Shown: one piece after another, positions 53,015-63,133 of the stretch
Layout: every line of letters starts with the position of its first letter
How positions within the stretch are numbered: the stretch's first letter is position 1
From: DAOUJH01 sp965116555
GTDB lineage: Bacteria > Chloroflexota > Dehalococcoidia > Lucifugimonadales > QGNO01
Reading direction: 5' to 3'
DNA length: 64,000 bases
NCBI GenBank assembly: GCA_965116555.1
Contig: OZ220698.1
Location: 1-64,000, forward strand
Notes under the pieces: model-generated
The model's database searches: none
What the model was told of the DNA's origin: nothing
What the model saw: the letters and a program-made list of their open reading frames with translations, nothing else
Translations under genes and position numbers: made by a program

Positions 53015-54349
53015 GGGGGTGGAACTCCGCGCCGACGGCCAGGCTTCAAAGTTCATGGCTTCGATTTCCTTCATTACCGACGGCGGCATGAAATCGCATA
53101 AATTGGTGTTGAAAACCAGAGCGATGGGCCGGTAATTGGACATCATTATCGTGTCGGAGGCGAAGGAAACGCAATGGTCGTCGGTTTCCTGCCAGCGGTA
53201 TTTGATTACGGATGAGTCCTGTTGATGGCCATCGCGCTCAACTGTGGATTTCTCGGAAGAAATTCTTGTGAAATTATTCCAGCTACTGGCCCGCTCGGCT
53301 AGAGAGTCGCTCCACCAGGCTGAGAAATCATCTAGGGTTTCACCTTCATTCAGCGGGTACTCCCAAACATTGACGGCCCCCACCTGGTAATTCTCGCTGT
53401 ATCTTTCCAGGGAAATCCGGCATCCGGACTCTTCGCCGGCTATCTTCCATTCCGATGGCACCTGCAATGAGTAGTGACACGCCTGGCTGTGGTAGTCCTC
53501 TAATTCGAAGGTATGGGCCAGAGTGTTCTGCCAGACGGACAGGGCCTCCAGATGGTTCTTCACGTCGGCGATGGAGATGGCGAAGGAAATGCCGGCGTAC
53601 TCTTGGAAGGTGACAGTATTCACGCCGATAACTTCGCCGGCGCTATTGATCAGCGGGCCGCCGCTGCTGCCGGGGTTGACCGCCGCGTCGGTCTGGATTT
53701 GCACGGTTGAGCCGACTTTGCGGATGGAAGAAACTATGCCGGTGGTAACCGTGTACCCCTCTCCCAGCTGGTCGGTGAGCGGAAAGCCCATTGCTATGAT
53801 GGGGTCACCGTGCCTAATTCTTGATGCGTCGCCCAATGGCATGGCCTGTATCTCCCCGAGCGCCTCAATCTTGACCACCGCCAGGTCCAGGTCATCGTCC
53901 TTGCCTTGCACCACCCCGGCGTATGACCACCCGCTCACGGAACGTACGGTGACCAGTTCATGTTCTTCCACCACGTGAGCGTTCGTGATGATGAGGCCGT
54001 CGTTGGATACTACAAAGCCGGAACCGCTGGCGCTGGGCGTGGTTATCTGCACCAGTCCGTTCTTAATCCTCTCAATGATGTCCGGTAGATAGAGACTGGG
54101 GGTAGGCGTAGGCGCTACCCGAGTCAGCACGGCCGAAACGGTGGCGGGCACGTCTACCACCTGAACCGGATTGCCTATGCTTTCGGTAGTTCCGGAAGGA
54201 CTCTCCTGCGGATTTGGCGGAGAGGGCGTCTGGGCCGTGGACGCCTCTTCATTTTCTTGAATGCCTCCGGCGTTGCAAGCCATAGCCAAAAGAAGCAAAG
54301 CCAATAGCGGAATCAGGCTAGCCAGAGCGTGTTTGTAAGCCGCAACCAG
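53012..54349 (-). CDS. Trypsin-like serine protease lipoprotein (DegP/S1C type, no PDZ)
   Basis: 445 residues if read from CTG 54349, which has GAGGAG seven bases upstream and yields a proper lipoprotein signal (AYKHALASLIPLLALLLLAMAC). The first ordinary start, TTG 54304, gives a shortened signal. Catalytic triad: His in ITNAHVV, Asp in DDDLDLAVV, Ser in NPGSSGGPL. The C-terminal 160 residues replace the PDZ domains of DegP and contain a possible substrate or lipid-binding domain (YSLQVPSEWK...). Extracytoplasmic protein quality control is likely. Confidence 0.85.
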   Translation of the reverse strand: MVAAYKHALASLIPLLALLLLAMACNAGGIQENEEASTAQTPSPPNPQESPSGTTESIGNPVQVVDVPATVSAVLTRVAPTPTPSLYLPDIIERIKNGLVQITTPSASGSGFVVSNDGLIITNAHVVEEHELVTVRSVSGWSYAGVVQGKDDDLDLAVVKIEALGEIQAMPLGDASRIRHGDPIIAMGFPLTDQLGEGYTVTTGIVSSIRKVGSTVQIQTDAAVNPGSSGGPLINSAGEVIGVNTVTFQEYAGISFAISIADVKNHLEALSVWQNTLAHTFELEDYHSQACHYSLQVPSEWKIAGEESGCRISLERYSENYQVGAVNVWEYPLNEGETLDDFSAWWSDSLAERASSWNNFTRISSEKSTVERDGHQQDSSVIKYRWQETDDHCVSFASDTIMMSNYRPIALVFNTNLCDFMPPSVMKEIEAMNFEAWPSARSSTP

Positions 54350-54363
54350 AGTAGGATCTCCTC

Positions 54364-54848
54364 AATGAGAGACAAGAATTACCCAGGTTAGGTAGTGGCC
54401 TTTTCTGTACATGTCATCGATACAAGGCTGCTGCTTTTGGACGCGCCGGGGATACGCTTGACCCACTAACATATTACCGCAAATCAAGCCAGTGGGCAAT
54501 TGGCCGCGAGGCGCTGAGGTCTTGCAATAACTCCTTTGCCACCCTGACCCTGAGCCTGCCGAACCAGCCCGAACCCACCGGACCCGATGCTGGAACCAGC
54601 CCACATAGTAGTAGCGTATACATCGCTGCATAAGCCAGAAGAATCAATACGGGAGCCCGTGGACGATCAGGCAGATGCGTTCGACAGCCGTGGACGTGTA
54701 GCCTACGTTCAGAGCGTGACAAGGACCTCGAGACAGCCGCGTTTCAGGGATGCCCGCGCTCCTCCTTGATCCCTTTACCTTTTGCTGAAGACTGGGGGTA
54801 GGTCGGACGAGTAGTTGCAGCGGTCTCTGCGCATCTGCCGGTGAGGCG
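54364..54848. other. Intergenic stretch without a gene
   Basis: About 490 bases between the protease and the small membrane protein. No frame on either strand looks coding, and no structured element or promoter can be supported apart from the expected protease promoter. Confidence 0.3.
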
Positions 54849-55028
54849 TTAGCTCCGGGATCGGACTAGCCAGAGCAGGTTCAATGCGACTATGGCTCCG
54901 GCGACCAACCATAGGAGCGTACCCAAGGTGGGACTGAACTGTAATCCCACCCCCAGCCCGAAGTAGAATACAACGACTGCAAGTACGAACAGTAGAACAT
55001 GGGCGACGATCCGTTTGTGCCTCGCCAT
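54849..55028 (-). CDS. 59-residue two-helix membrane protein
   Basis: From ATG 55028 on the minus strand with AGGAGAAAGG upstream to TAA 54851-54849. Basic start MARHKRIVAH, helix 1 (about 8-27), turn GLQFSPTLG, helix 2 (about 36-54), basic end VRSRS. Hydrophobic layout and charge distribution are those of a real small inner-membrane protein. It is the last gene of a likely three-gene operon with the NUDIX hydrolase (32 bases upstream) and the ThDP enzyme. Confidence 0.68.
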   Translation of the reverse strand: MARHKRIVAHVLLFVLAVVVFYFGLGVGLQFSPTLGTLLWLVAGAIVALNLLWLVRSRS

Positions 55029-55060
55029 ACTATCTCAGCCTTTCTCCTGTACATCAACTC

Positions 55061-55420
55061 CTAGTGGAGCCAGTCTATCTGTTTAAGAATATCTAAGACG
55101 TGCTTCTTAACCCGGATTTTCTGTTTCCCGTCCCACCAGATGTACCGAGCGAGTTCACCATCCTTTAGCTGCACTTCCCCGGTCGGAGTAGAACGGAATA
55201 CCCTATGGCATCGCACTCTACCCTTGTAGGGGAACTGCCACTCAATCTTTGAGGAGTCTAGCCCTGTTTCCTCGTAAAGCTCCCGAGCCGCTGCGGCTAT
55301 GGATGGCTCTCTTTTCTTCACTCTACCGCCAGGCAGCGAGAATCGAGTTTTCCCTCTACCCATGACCAGCAGTACCTTCCCCTCCCGTACCGCAACTACT
55401 GTCGCTCGAAGTCTGCTCAT
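55061..55420 (-). CDS. NUDIX hydrolase
   Basis: 119 residues from ATG 55420 on the minus strand. The NUDIX box GGRVKKRE...ARELYEETGL (about 31-53) is complete (G-x5-E-x7-REUxEExG). Such enzymes hydrolyse nucleoside-diphosphate-linked compounds; size and sequence do not tell the substrate. It lies 11 bases after the ThDP enzyme gene and is probably co-transcribed. Confidence 0.85.
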   Translation of the reverse strand: MSRLRATVVAVREGKVLLVMGRGKTRFSLPGGRVKKREPSIAAAARELYEETGLDSSKIEWQFPYKGRVRCHRVFRSTPTGEVQLKDGELARYIWWDGKQKIRVKKHVLDILKQIDWLH

Positions 55421-55431
55421 CTTGATCGCTG

Positions 55432-57075
55432 CTATCTCAACCTTTCGGAAAAGGCGTACTCTCTCTTGGTGATTATCTCCAGCAAGGCCGGTTGGCCTTC
55501 GGCCACAATTCTCTCGGCCTTCTTGATTGCGGGGATGATTTCATCAGGCTTATCTACGCGTTCCGCATAGCCGCCCATAGCCCTTGCCACCTCCGCGTAG
55601 TTACCCGTGAGGTCCTTGGTGCCGTACCGTTCCGAGGCTACAGGGAACTGTTCAGGTCCGTAGATCCCCATGCCGGAGTTATTTAGAAGTACGGTCAGAA
55701 TAGGTATCTGTTCTCGCACAGCTGTCTCGAAGTCGAGTCCCACCATGCCAAAAGCGGCGTCGCCCATTACATTGACCGCAAGTTTTTCCGGCGCCGCCAT
55801 CTTGGCTCCCATGGCCAGCCCCAAGCTGTTGCCCAGCTGCGTAGATTTGCCCCAACCAATGAATCCCCTGGGTATCACCGTCTCCCAAAATGGAGACATC
55901 TCGTCACGGGGACTTCCTGAATCGTGGGTGACGATGGTGTTGCGGCGATCGACGGTATGCATGAGGTCCCATATAACCCTGTAGGGGCTAATAGGGGTCT
56001 CGTCCGAGGTCAGCCTGGGCATCCATTCACTCAGCCATGCTTCCTTAACCGCTTTGATCTCTTCCGCAACCCGCGTGTCCTTTGCGCGTTCCTTGGATAC
56101 CTGCCCTTCCAACGCTTGGATGAGCTGCTGAAGGACCAGCTTGCTGTCTCCAATGATGGCGTAGTCCGCCGGGTAGTCCTTGTTGATGTCGTCGTCGTTG
56201 CTGGTGGAATGGATCAGGGTTGTGCCTGAAGGTATGGTTATGCCAAACGAGGTCAATGTGAAGCTGGTGCCAATACCGAAGACGAGGTCAGCCTGTTTGA
56301 CGAAGTGCACCACCCCTCTGGTAGTGGTGGCGCCGCCAGAACCTATAGAGAGGGGGTGGTCTTCAGGAAAGGCGCTCTTAGCGCCTAATGTTGTCATCAC
56401 GGGCGCCTGCAGAATTTCGGCCAGACGGCGAAGCTCATCCCAAGCTTCCGCGTAGAGGACGCCCTGTCCGGCGTGGATTACGGGACGCTGGGCTTTTAGC
56501 AGCGCCTCGGCCGCTTTCTCTATGTCTCTGGGATCGCCTGCTGCCCGGTGCGGCTGCACCGGCGCGTAAGTCATCAATGATTCGTCAAGCTCGCTGGATG
56601 CGACATCGGATGGAAGCTCCAGAAGGACCGGGGCAGGATGTCCCATGCGGAGCAGCGAGAATGCGCGGCGCATTATGTCCGGGATACGCTCCACCATGTT
56701 GATTTGAGCCGACCACTTGGTGACCTCGCGGTAGCTCAGCGTGGGGCTGAAATTGGGCCTGATGCCTACCCGGTCGCGAGAGGCGGAAGCCGGCAGCAGC
56801 AGGATGGGCGTGGAGTCGTCGTAAGCCTGGGCAACGCCGGGGAAAGCGTTTTCCGCGCCAGCCTGTGCCTGCATAGTGAACACGCCTATGCTCTTACCGT
56901 TGCGTACCCTGGTGTAGGCATCCACCATATTTACGCCAACTCGTTCCTGGCGAAAGATTATTGGCCTGATGCCAGCGATGGCGCATGCCTCGATGATGGG
57001 ATTGCTGGGGATACAGCCAATAAAATCGATGTTTTCTCGCTTCAGTATTTCGGCTATTGCAGTCACGCCATTCAT
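55432..57075 (-). CDS. Thiamine-diphosphate enzyme, acetolactate-synthase/decarboxylase family
   Basis: 547 residues from ATG 57075 on the minus strand, chosen for GGAGGG five bases upstream. N-terminal Pyr domain with catalytic Glu in FRQERVG, central domain, and C-terminal ThDP-binding motif GDAAFGMVGLDFETAV...VLLNNSG. It resembles acetolactate synthase large subunits, but no regulatory subunit gene is nearby. Members of this family also include 2-oxoacid and oxalyl-CoA decarboxylases, so the substrate is open. First gene of the operon leading to NUDIX and the small membrane protein. Confidence 0.8.
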   Translation of the reverse strand: MNGVTAIAEILKRENIDFIGCIPSNPIIEACAIAGIRPIIFRQERVGVNMVDAYTRVRNGKSIGVFTMQAQAGAENAFPGVAQAYDDSTPILLLPASASRDRVGIRPNFSPTLSYREVTKWSAQINMVERIPDIMRRAFSLLRMGHPAPVLLELPSDVASSELDESLMTYAPVQPHRAAGDPRDIEKAAEALLKAQRPVIHAGQGVLYAEAWDELRRLAEILQAPVMTTLGAKSAFPEDHPLSIGSGGATTTRGVVHFVKQADLVFGIGTSFTLTSFGITIPSGTTLIHSTSNDDDINKDYPADYAIIGDSKLVLQQLIQALEGQVSKERAKDTRVAEEIKAVKEAWLSEWMPRLTSDETPISPYRVIWDLMHTVDRRNTIVTHDSGSPRDEMSPFWETVIPRGFIGWGKSTQLGNSLGLAMGAKMAAPEKLAVNVMGDAAFGMVGLDFETAVREQIPILTVLLNNSGMGIYGPEQFPVASERYGTKDLTGNYAEVARAMGGYAERVDKPDEIIPAIKKAERIVAEGQPALLEIITKREYAFSERLR

Positions 57076-57138
57076 GGAACCCTCCAGTGGATTTGGCTTA
57101 GGAATTGGAACCGTCTCTTTTGTGTAACAACAAGTGGT

Positions 57139-57168
57139 AGTATAAGGGCTTAGAGGGCCTTGCAACAA
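57139..57168 (-). promoter_or_regulatory. Promoter of the ThDP enzyme operon
   Basis: Minus strand: TTGTTG (57168-57163), 18 bases, TATACT (57144-57139), 63 bases before ATG 57075. Confidence 0.5.
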
Positions 57169-57228
57169 AAGTCCTATTCTAAGGCCGTTCTATGAAGTAC
57201 AAGAGCACCGGCTCAAGTGAGGTGAGCG

Positions 57229-57981
57229 TTGACTTCAAAAGGCAGGTCCATACACACGCTTAGCGCGCTTCTCCTGGCGGCGTCGCTGGTGCTGCTGCTG
57301 GCCGCATGTGGCAGAGCGGACACTACGGTGATAGCTACCGACGGCAACTACCATCCCTTCAACTTCATCAACGATGAGGGGGAAATAGACGGCCTTGAGC
57401 GTGAGGTTGGGGACGAGTTATGCGAACGCGCTGATTTGGAGTGTGAGTGGGTGCAAAACGATTGGGAAGATATGATCCCCGACCTAGTGGCCGAAGAGTT
57501 CGACGCGATCTTTGCAGGCATGAGCATCACCGCCGAACGGGAGGAGACGATAGATTTCACGGAGGCCTACTACCCGCCTACGCCTTCCATATACCTGGCA
57601 AGGGTCGGCGCTGGCGACGAAGCCGTCCAAGGCACGATTGGAGCTACGGCAAACACTATCTACTCAGACTACTTCACCGAGATGGGCAGGCCTTTCGTAT
57701 CGCTTGAAGGCGAGATAGACGCGGCCGAAGCGGTGCTCAACGACGAGGTGGACGCCGTCCTGGTGGACCACGGTTACGGTGTGGGAAAGCTTGCCGAATA
57801 CGAGGGTCAACTGGCCATTGTGGGGCCGACCGTGACGCTGGACCGGGGCCTCGGCATTGGCGTGCGCAAGGGCAGCGATCTGAAGGGCAAGCTGGACGAG
57901 GCCCTGGCGTCGATGAAAGCCGACGGCACCCTGAATGCACTCATCACTAAGTGGATAGGCGAGGACGCCTCTACGTTCTAG
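57229..57981 (+). CDS. Solute-binding lipoprotein of an amino-acid-type ABC transporter
   Basis: 250 residues from TTG 57229, with GAGGTGA upstream. Lipoprotein signal ends LLAAC (Cys27). TVIATDGNYHPFNFINDEGEIDGLEREVGDELC is the start of family-3 binding proteins, followed by MIPDLVAEEFDAIFAGMSITAEREETIDFTEAYY. No permease or ATPase gene is adjacent, so it is an orphan binding protein or works with a distant transporter. Ligand probably a polar amino acid or similar. Confidence 0.87.
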   Translation: MTSKGRSIHTLSALLLAASLVLLLAACGRADTTVIATDGNYHPFNFINDEGEIDGLEREVGDELCERADLECEWVQNDWEDMIPDLVAEEFDAIFAGMSITAEREETIDFTEAYYPPTPSIYLARVGAGDEAVQGTIGATANTIYSDYFTEMGRPFVSLEGEIDAAEAVLNDEVDAVLVDHGYGVGKLAEYEGQLAIVGPTVTLDRGLGIGVRKGSDLKGKLDEALASMKADGTLNALITKWIGEDASTF

Positions 57982-58044
57982 TAGCTGAGCTGTTTGAAGG
58001 GTAGCCGCTCTCGTCCGACGATAGACGCCGTTCCACCTATCCAC

Positions 58045-58073
58045 TTGACAACCCTAGCAGTGGGTACTATCAT
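58045..58073 (+). promoter_or_regulatory. groESL promoter
   Basis: TTGACA (58045-58050), 17 bases, TATCAT (58068-58073). The CIRCE element follows directly, over the transcription start. Confidence 0.75.
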
Positions 58074-58084
58074 CACTTGTTGGA

Positions 58085-58111
58085 TTAGCACTCTTGGTCT
58101 GAGAGTGCTAA
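58085..58111 (+). promoter_or_regulatory. CIRCE operator (HrcA binding site)
   Basis: TTAGCACTC-N9-GAGTGCTAA, a perfect consensus CIRCE inverted repeat, lying in the early transcribed region of groES. HrcA binds it and releases on heat stress. HrcA itself is not in the window. Confidence 0.95.
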
Positions 58112-58153
58112 ACTTTCGATAGGAAGCAATATCAAATCTAAAAGGAGGGCAGT

Positions 58154-58447
58154 GTGGAAGTTACTTTCCAACCACTGGGAGACCGCGTAGTGATCAAGCC
58201 CCTGGAAGAGGAAGAGGTCACAAAAGGAGGGCTGGTTCTCCCGGACACCGCAAGAGAGAAACCCCAAAAGGGTGAGGTCGTGGCAGTAGGCCCGGGCAGG
58301 CTCGGCGATGATGGCAAGCGCCTGGCAATGGAGGTCAAGGTCAATGACAAGATCGTGTACTCCAAGTACGCAGGCACCGAGCTGAAGGAAGACGACGTGG
58401 ATTACCTGATACTCCGCGAGTCTGACATCCTGGCAAAGATCAGCTAG
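58154..58447 (+). CDS. groES: GroES co-chaperonin
   Basis: 97 residues from GTG 58154 after AAGGAGGG. PLGDRVVIKPLEEEEVTKGGLVLPDTAREKP and GTELKEDDVDYLILRESDILAKI are the canonical GroES start and end, including the mobile loop that binds GroEL. It forms the heptameric lid of the chaperonin and is transcribed with groEL from the CIRCE-controlled promoter. Confidence 0.98.
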   Translation: MEVTFQPLGDRVVIKPLEEEEVTKGGLVLPDTAREKPQKGEVVAVGPGRLGDDGKRLAMEVKVNDKIVYSKYAGTELKEDDVDYLILRESDILAKIS

Positions 58448-58485
58448 AAGCAGTTTATATTCAGTCCGAACTTTAAGGAGGGACA

Positions 58486-60096
<1,611 letters not shown>

Positions 60097-60120
60097 TCCC
60101 TCGCAGCAGGTACACCCTGA

Positions 60121-60154
60121 ACAGGCGCTCCAATCCGGAGCGCCTGTTTCTTTT
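60121..60154 (+). terminator. Rho-independent terminator of groESL
   Basis: ACAGGCGCTCC-aatcc-GGAGCGCCTGT followed by TTCTTTT: an 11-bp GC-rich stem, 5-base loop and T-rich tail, 25 bases after the groEL stop. Confidence 0.93.
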
Positions 60155-60173
60155 ACCGCTTGGCCGGTGCGGC

Positions 60174-60179
60174 TATAAT
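60174..60179 (+). promoter_or_regulatory. -10 box of the threonine-synthase-like gene
   Basis: Perfect TATAAT 29 bases before ATG 60208. The -35 region (about 60151-60156, TTTTAC or TTACCG) is weak and overlaps the terminator tail. Confidence 0.5.
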
Positions 60180-60207
60180 GCGTTCATCTCAACCGGAGAG
60201 GTCAACC

Positions 60208-61341
60208 ATGTCCTTTGATCTCGTATGCGTGGAATGCAGCCGCCATCATGACGCTTCCAGGTACAGGACCACCTGCGACGAGTGCGGGAATTTGCTAAAT
60301 GTAGAGTACGACACTCCTGCAACGGCAGAAGCAAGGGTCCTGCTAGGAGAAAGGGGTATCGCCAGGCACTTGCCCATGCTGCCAGTGCATGATCAGGCCA
60401 ACCTGGTGACCATGGGAGAAGGAGATACGCCCGTGGTGCCGCTGATCCATACCAGCCAGGCCCTGGGCATCGATGCCGTGTACGCCAAGCTGGAGTACAT
60501 GAACCCCACAGGCTCCTTCAAGGACCGGGGCAACGCGGTGCAGGTCTCCGTTCTGAAGGAGACGGGGGTAAAGCGCGCCGCCGAGATTGGAGGAGGCAAC
60601 ACGGGGCACTCGCTGGCCTCCTACTGCGCCCGCGCCGGCATCACCTTTGTCGCCTTCGCGTTTGAAGGGGAGGACAACCGCAAGGTACAGGCCATCAGGC
60701 AAGCCGGCGCAGAGATGCACTGGGTGGATGGCGACCGGCGGGCGGCCGCGGCCGCTATGGACGCGTTCTGCTCCGACTCAGATACGTTGAACCTGACCTA
60801 TCAGCTCAACGCTTACTTTATAGAGGGCAACAAGACCATGGCCTATGAGATCGCTGAGCAGATGGACCCGCTGCCGGACAATATAATCATCGCGGTGGGG
60901 AACGGTTCGCAGCTTCTGGGCATGTGGTGGGCTTTCAAAGAGATGCTGCAGGACGGGCGCGTACAGAAGATTCCTCGCCTACACGCTGTACAGTCGGAGG
61001 CATATCAACCGCTGGCATCCGCTTTCCAAGGACATGATTGGAGCCCGAGTACCCCGGGGCCGGAGACGGTGGCCATAGGCATAAAGATTCCATCGCCTCC
61101 ACGGCTGCAGGAGCTCGTTGAAGCCTGTCGACAGACGGGGGGTCAGAGCCTGGCCGTATCGGACAGCGAGATTGTCGAATGGCAGGGGCGTTTGAACAGC
61201 ATGGAGGGCCTCTTCGTGGAACCCACGTCGGCTACGGTACTGGCGGCGGCGGAGAGACTGAGGGCACAGGGAGCGATAGCGTCTTCGGAGAGTGTGCTTT
61301 TTCCTTTGACCGGGTTCGGGTTCAAGGAACCTATGCCTTAG
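60208..61341 (+). CDS. thrC: Threonine-synthase-like PLP enzyme
   Basis: 377 residues from ATG 60208 with GGAGAGG upstream. A small zinc-ribbon (CVECS...CDECG, about 8-28) precedes the PLP fold. The PLP lysine is in NPTGSFKDRGN; IGGGNTGHSLASYCARAG is the phosphate loop. Both features are typical of threonine synthases of the fold-type II family, which make threonine from O-phosphohomoserine. Related cysteate or diaminopropionate enzymes cannot be excluded from sequence alone. Confidence 0.82.
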   Translation: MSFDLVCVECSRHHDASRYRTTCDECGNLLNVEYDTPATAEARVLLGERGIARHLPMLPVHDQANLVTMGEGDTPVVPLIHTSQALGIDAVYAKLEYMNPTGSFKDRGNAVQVSVLKETGVKRAAEIGGGNTGHSLASYCARAGITFVAFAFEGEDNRKVQAIRQAGAEMHWVDGDRRAAAAAMDAFCSDSDTLNLTYQLNAYFIEGNKTMAYEIAEQMDPLPDNIIIAVGNGSQLLGMWWAFKEMLQDGRVQKIPRLHAVQSEAYQPLASAFQGHDWSPSTPGPETVAIGIKIPSPPRLQELVEACRQTGGQSLAVSDSEIVEWQGRLNSMEGLFVEPTSATVLAAAERLRAQGAIASSESVLFPLTGFGFKEPMP

Positions 61342-61405
61342 GGTCAGTTCCGTCGCTCTCTCAGAGGAGTGTGCCGATAACCTGTAGTGGGCGATAAACG
61401 TAAAC

Positions 61406-62896
61406 ATGGGAATACGCGTTCAACCAAAAGAACTAGAAATACCTACTGACGACCCGTTCAAGAATGACCTGCTAGCCAGGAAAGAGTCAATTGAAATCCT
61501 TACCGATATCATTGGATCAATCGAGGGCCCATGTGTTCTGGCCGTCGACTCCGGATGGGGCACAGGTAAGACCACATTTCTCAAGATGTGGGTTCAGCAT
61601 CTGCGGAATGAGGGCTTTCACGTAGTCGATTTCAATGCATGGGAGACTGACTTCACTGAGAGTCCTTTCGTTGCCCTATCTGCCGAGATTACCCAAACTT
61701 TGGAAAAGCGCCCCGATGGCCAACAAGCCCAGAGATTAGACGATCTCAAGAAGGCCACCGCTGATGTGGTGCATGCAATGCCCGGACCATTGCTGCGTAT
61801 TGCTGCTTCGGCGATTCCAATGGTGGGCACTCAAATCGCTAAAGAGCTCGAAGCCAAGCCTGCTTCCCACACTGAGAACGCCGCATCCGAGTACCAAGAG
61901 GCAAAAGAGGCGTTCCACTCATTTAGAAGTATCCTCCAGGATACGGCTAAGGCATTGGCAGAATCGAAAGCAGGAAAGCCTCTGGTCATCGTTGTCGACG
62001 AATTAGATCGTTGTCGCCCGTCATATGCAATCGAACTCCTCGAAGTGGCCAAGCACTTCTTCACCGTAGACCACATCGTATTTGTGTTGACAGTCGACCG
62101 CTCTCAATTGGCACATTCGATCAAGGTACTATACGGTACCGAGTTCGACTCTGTAGGTTACCTACGTCGCTTCTTTGACGTCGACTTTCGACTTCCAGAA
62201 CCAGACCGAGGAGCGTTCATAGACGCCACCCTAGCTTCGGTAGGGATTAATGAGTACATAGAGAGCATGGAGGGAGGGGCTAATGGTGGCGCTAGCCGCG
62301 CCGTATCCTGGTTGCGGAGCATCTTCAGCAAGTCTGACCTCAGTTTGAGAAGGGTTGCGCAGGCTATCCACCGCCTCGGCTTGGCGCTCGCCTCAGTAGT
62401 CCGCCCTGAACCGCTGTTTGTGCAAACTTTATCTGTGCTCTTGATAATGCGGATCCTCGATTCTGATTCTTACTATCGATTCATCCAAGGTGAAGCTACA
62501 GATGAGGAGGCGGTTGACGCATTCTTTAGCAACCCTGGTGTAAGTGAGCTACTCCTCACGAACGAACGATTTCCTATAGAAGCTCTGATCATAGGGGCGA
62601 AACAGGAAGCTATTCGGGAAGAAATAGACACTTGGAAATTTCGGGTAGGCAGCAGTCCGTTACGGCAGGGACTACCACTTTATCAAAGGTACCTGAAACT
62701 TACCGAAACTGGCGGAGATTCAGAAGAGAGTAGGCATGCCCAAAATGTCGTTAGTCATCTTAGATCCTTTAATCGCTGGATATATACGCCGGTTGCAGAT
62801 TCAGAATGGAAAGACGTTGGATTTAGGCATGCAGTCAACCGACTTGAGCTCCTATCGCATGAAATGAGGGACGAGGAGGAGCAACTAGAGACTTGA
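61406..62896 (+). CDS. KAP-family P-loop NTPase
   Basis: 496 residues from ATG 61406. Walker A SGWGTGKTTF (about 49-58), VVDFNAWE, and Walker B VIVVDELDRCRP (about 192-203) with FVLTVDRSQL and RRFFDVDFRLPEP are diagnostic of KAP NTPases. The usual inserted membrane helices are not obvious here. Members in bacteria are often tied to phage defence or mobile elements. GC and codon use are clearly lower than in the flanking housekeeping genes, a sign of lateral acquisition. No partner gene is adjacent. Confidence 0.87.
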   Translation: MGIRVQPKELEIPTDDPFKNDLLARKESIEILTDIIGSIEGPCVLAVDSGWGTGKTTFLKMWVQHLRNEGFHVVDFNAWETDFTESPFVALSAEITQTLEKRPDGQQAQRLDDLKKATADVVHAMPGPLLRIAASAIPMVGTQIAKELEAKPASHTENAASEYQEAKEAFHSFRSILQDTAKALAESKAGKPLVIVVDELDRCRPSYAIELLEVAKHFFTVDHIVFVLTVDRSQLAHSIKVLYGTEFDSVGYLRRFFDVDFRLPEPDRGAFIDATLASVGINEYIESMEGGANGGASRAVSWLRSIFSKSDLSLRRVAQAIHRLGLALASVVRPEPLFVQTLSVLLIMRILDSDSYYRFIQGEATDEEAVDAFFSNPGVSELLLTNERFPIEALIIGAKQEAIREEIDTWKFRVGSSPLRQGLPLYQRYLKLTETGGDSEESRHAQNVVSHLRSFNRWIYTPVADSEWKDVGFRHAVNRLELLSHEMRDEEEQLET

Positions 62897-62989
62897 ACCA
62901 ATTTGAAGGTTGTGGAATTCAGGTGGTTCGGATGTTTGCATCCGCTGGGTTCTATCAGCCTGCCACATCAAACGTGAAGAAGCGTTGGG

Positions 62990-63018
62990 TTGTTTGTATC
63001 CAATGACAGTGCTATAAT
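62990..63018 (+). promoter_or_regulatory. nusA promoter
   Basis: TTGTTT (62990-62995), 17 bases, perfect -10 TATAAT (63013-63018). Leader of about 110 bases before ATG 63134. Confidence 0.7.
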
Positions 63019-63059
63019 CCCCTTAGTTATTGGTTCTTCAGCCTCAATTGCTTTACTTG

Positions 63060-63085
63060 AAAAGTGGGTTTCGCCCCACTTTTTT
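63060..63085 (+). terminator. Terminator hairpin inside the nusA leader (attenuator?)
   Basis: AAAAGTGGG-tttcgc-CCCACTTTT continues into TT: a 9-bp stem with T run, about 40 bases after the expected transcription start and 48 bases before nusA. It would end most transcripts unless read through, so it may be an attenuator sensitive to NusA level. Confidence 0.65.
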
Positions 63086-63133
63086 GTTCAGTTGGGGGGT
63101 TGTTGAACAGAGCATACGAGGAGGTGGCTGGCA

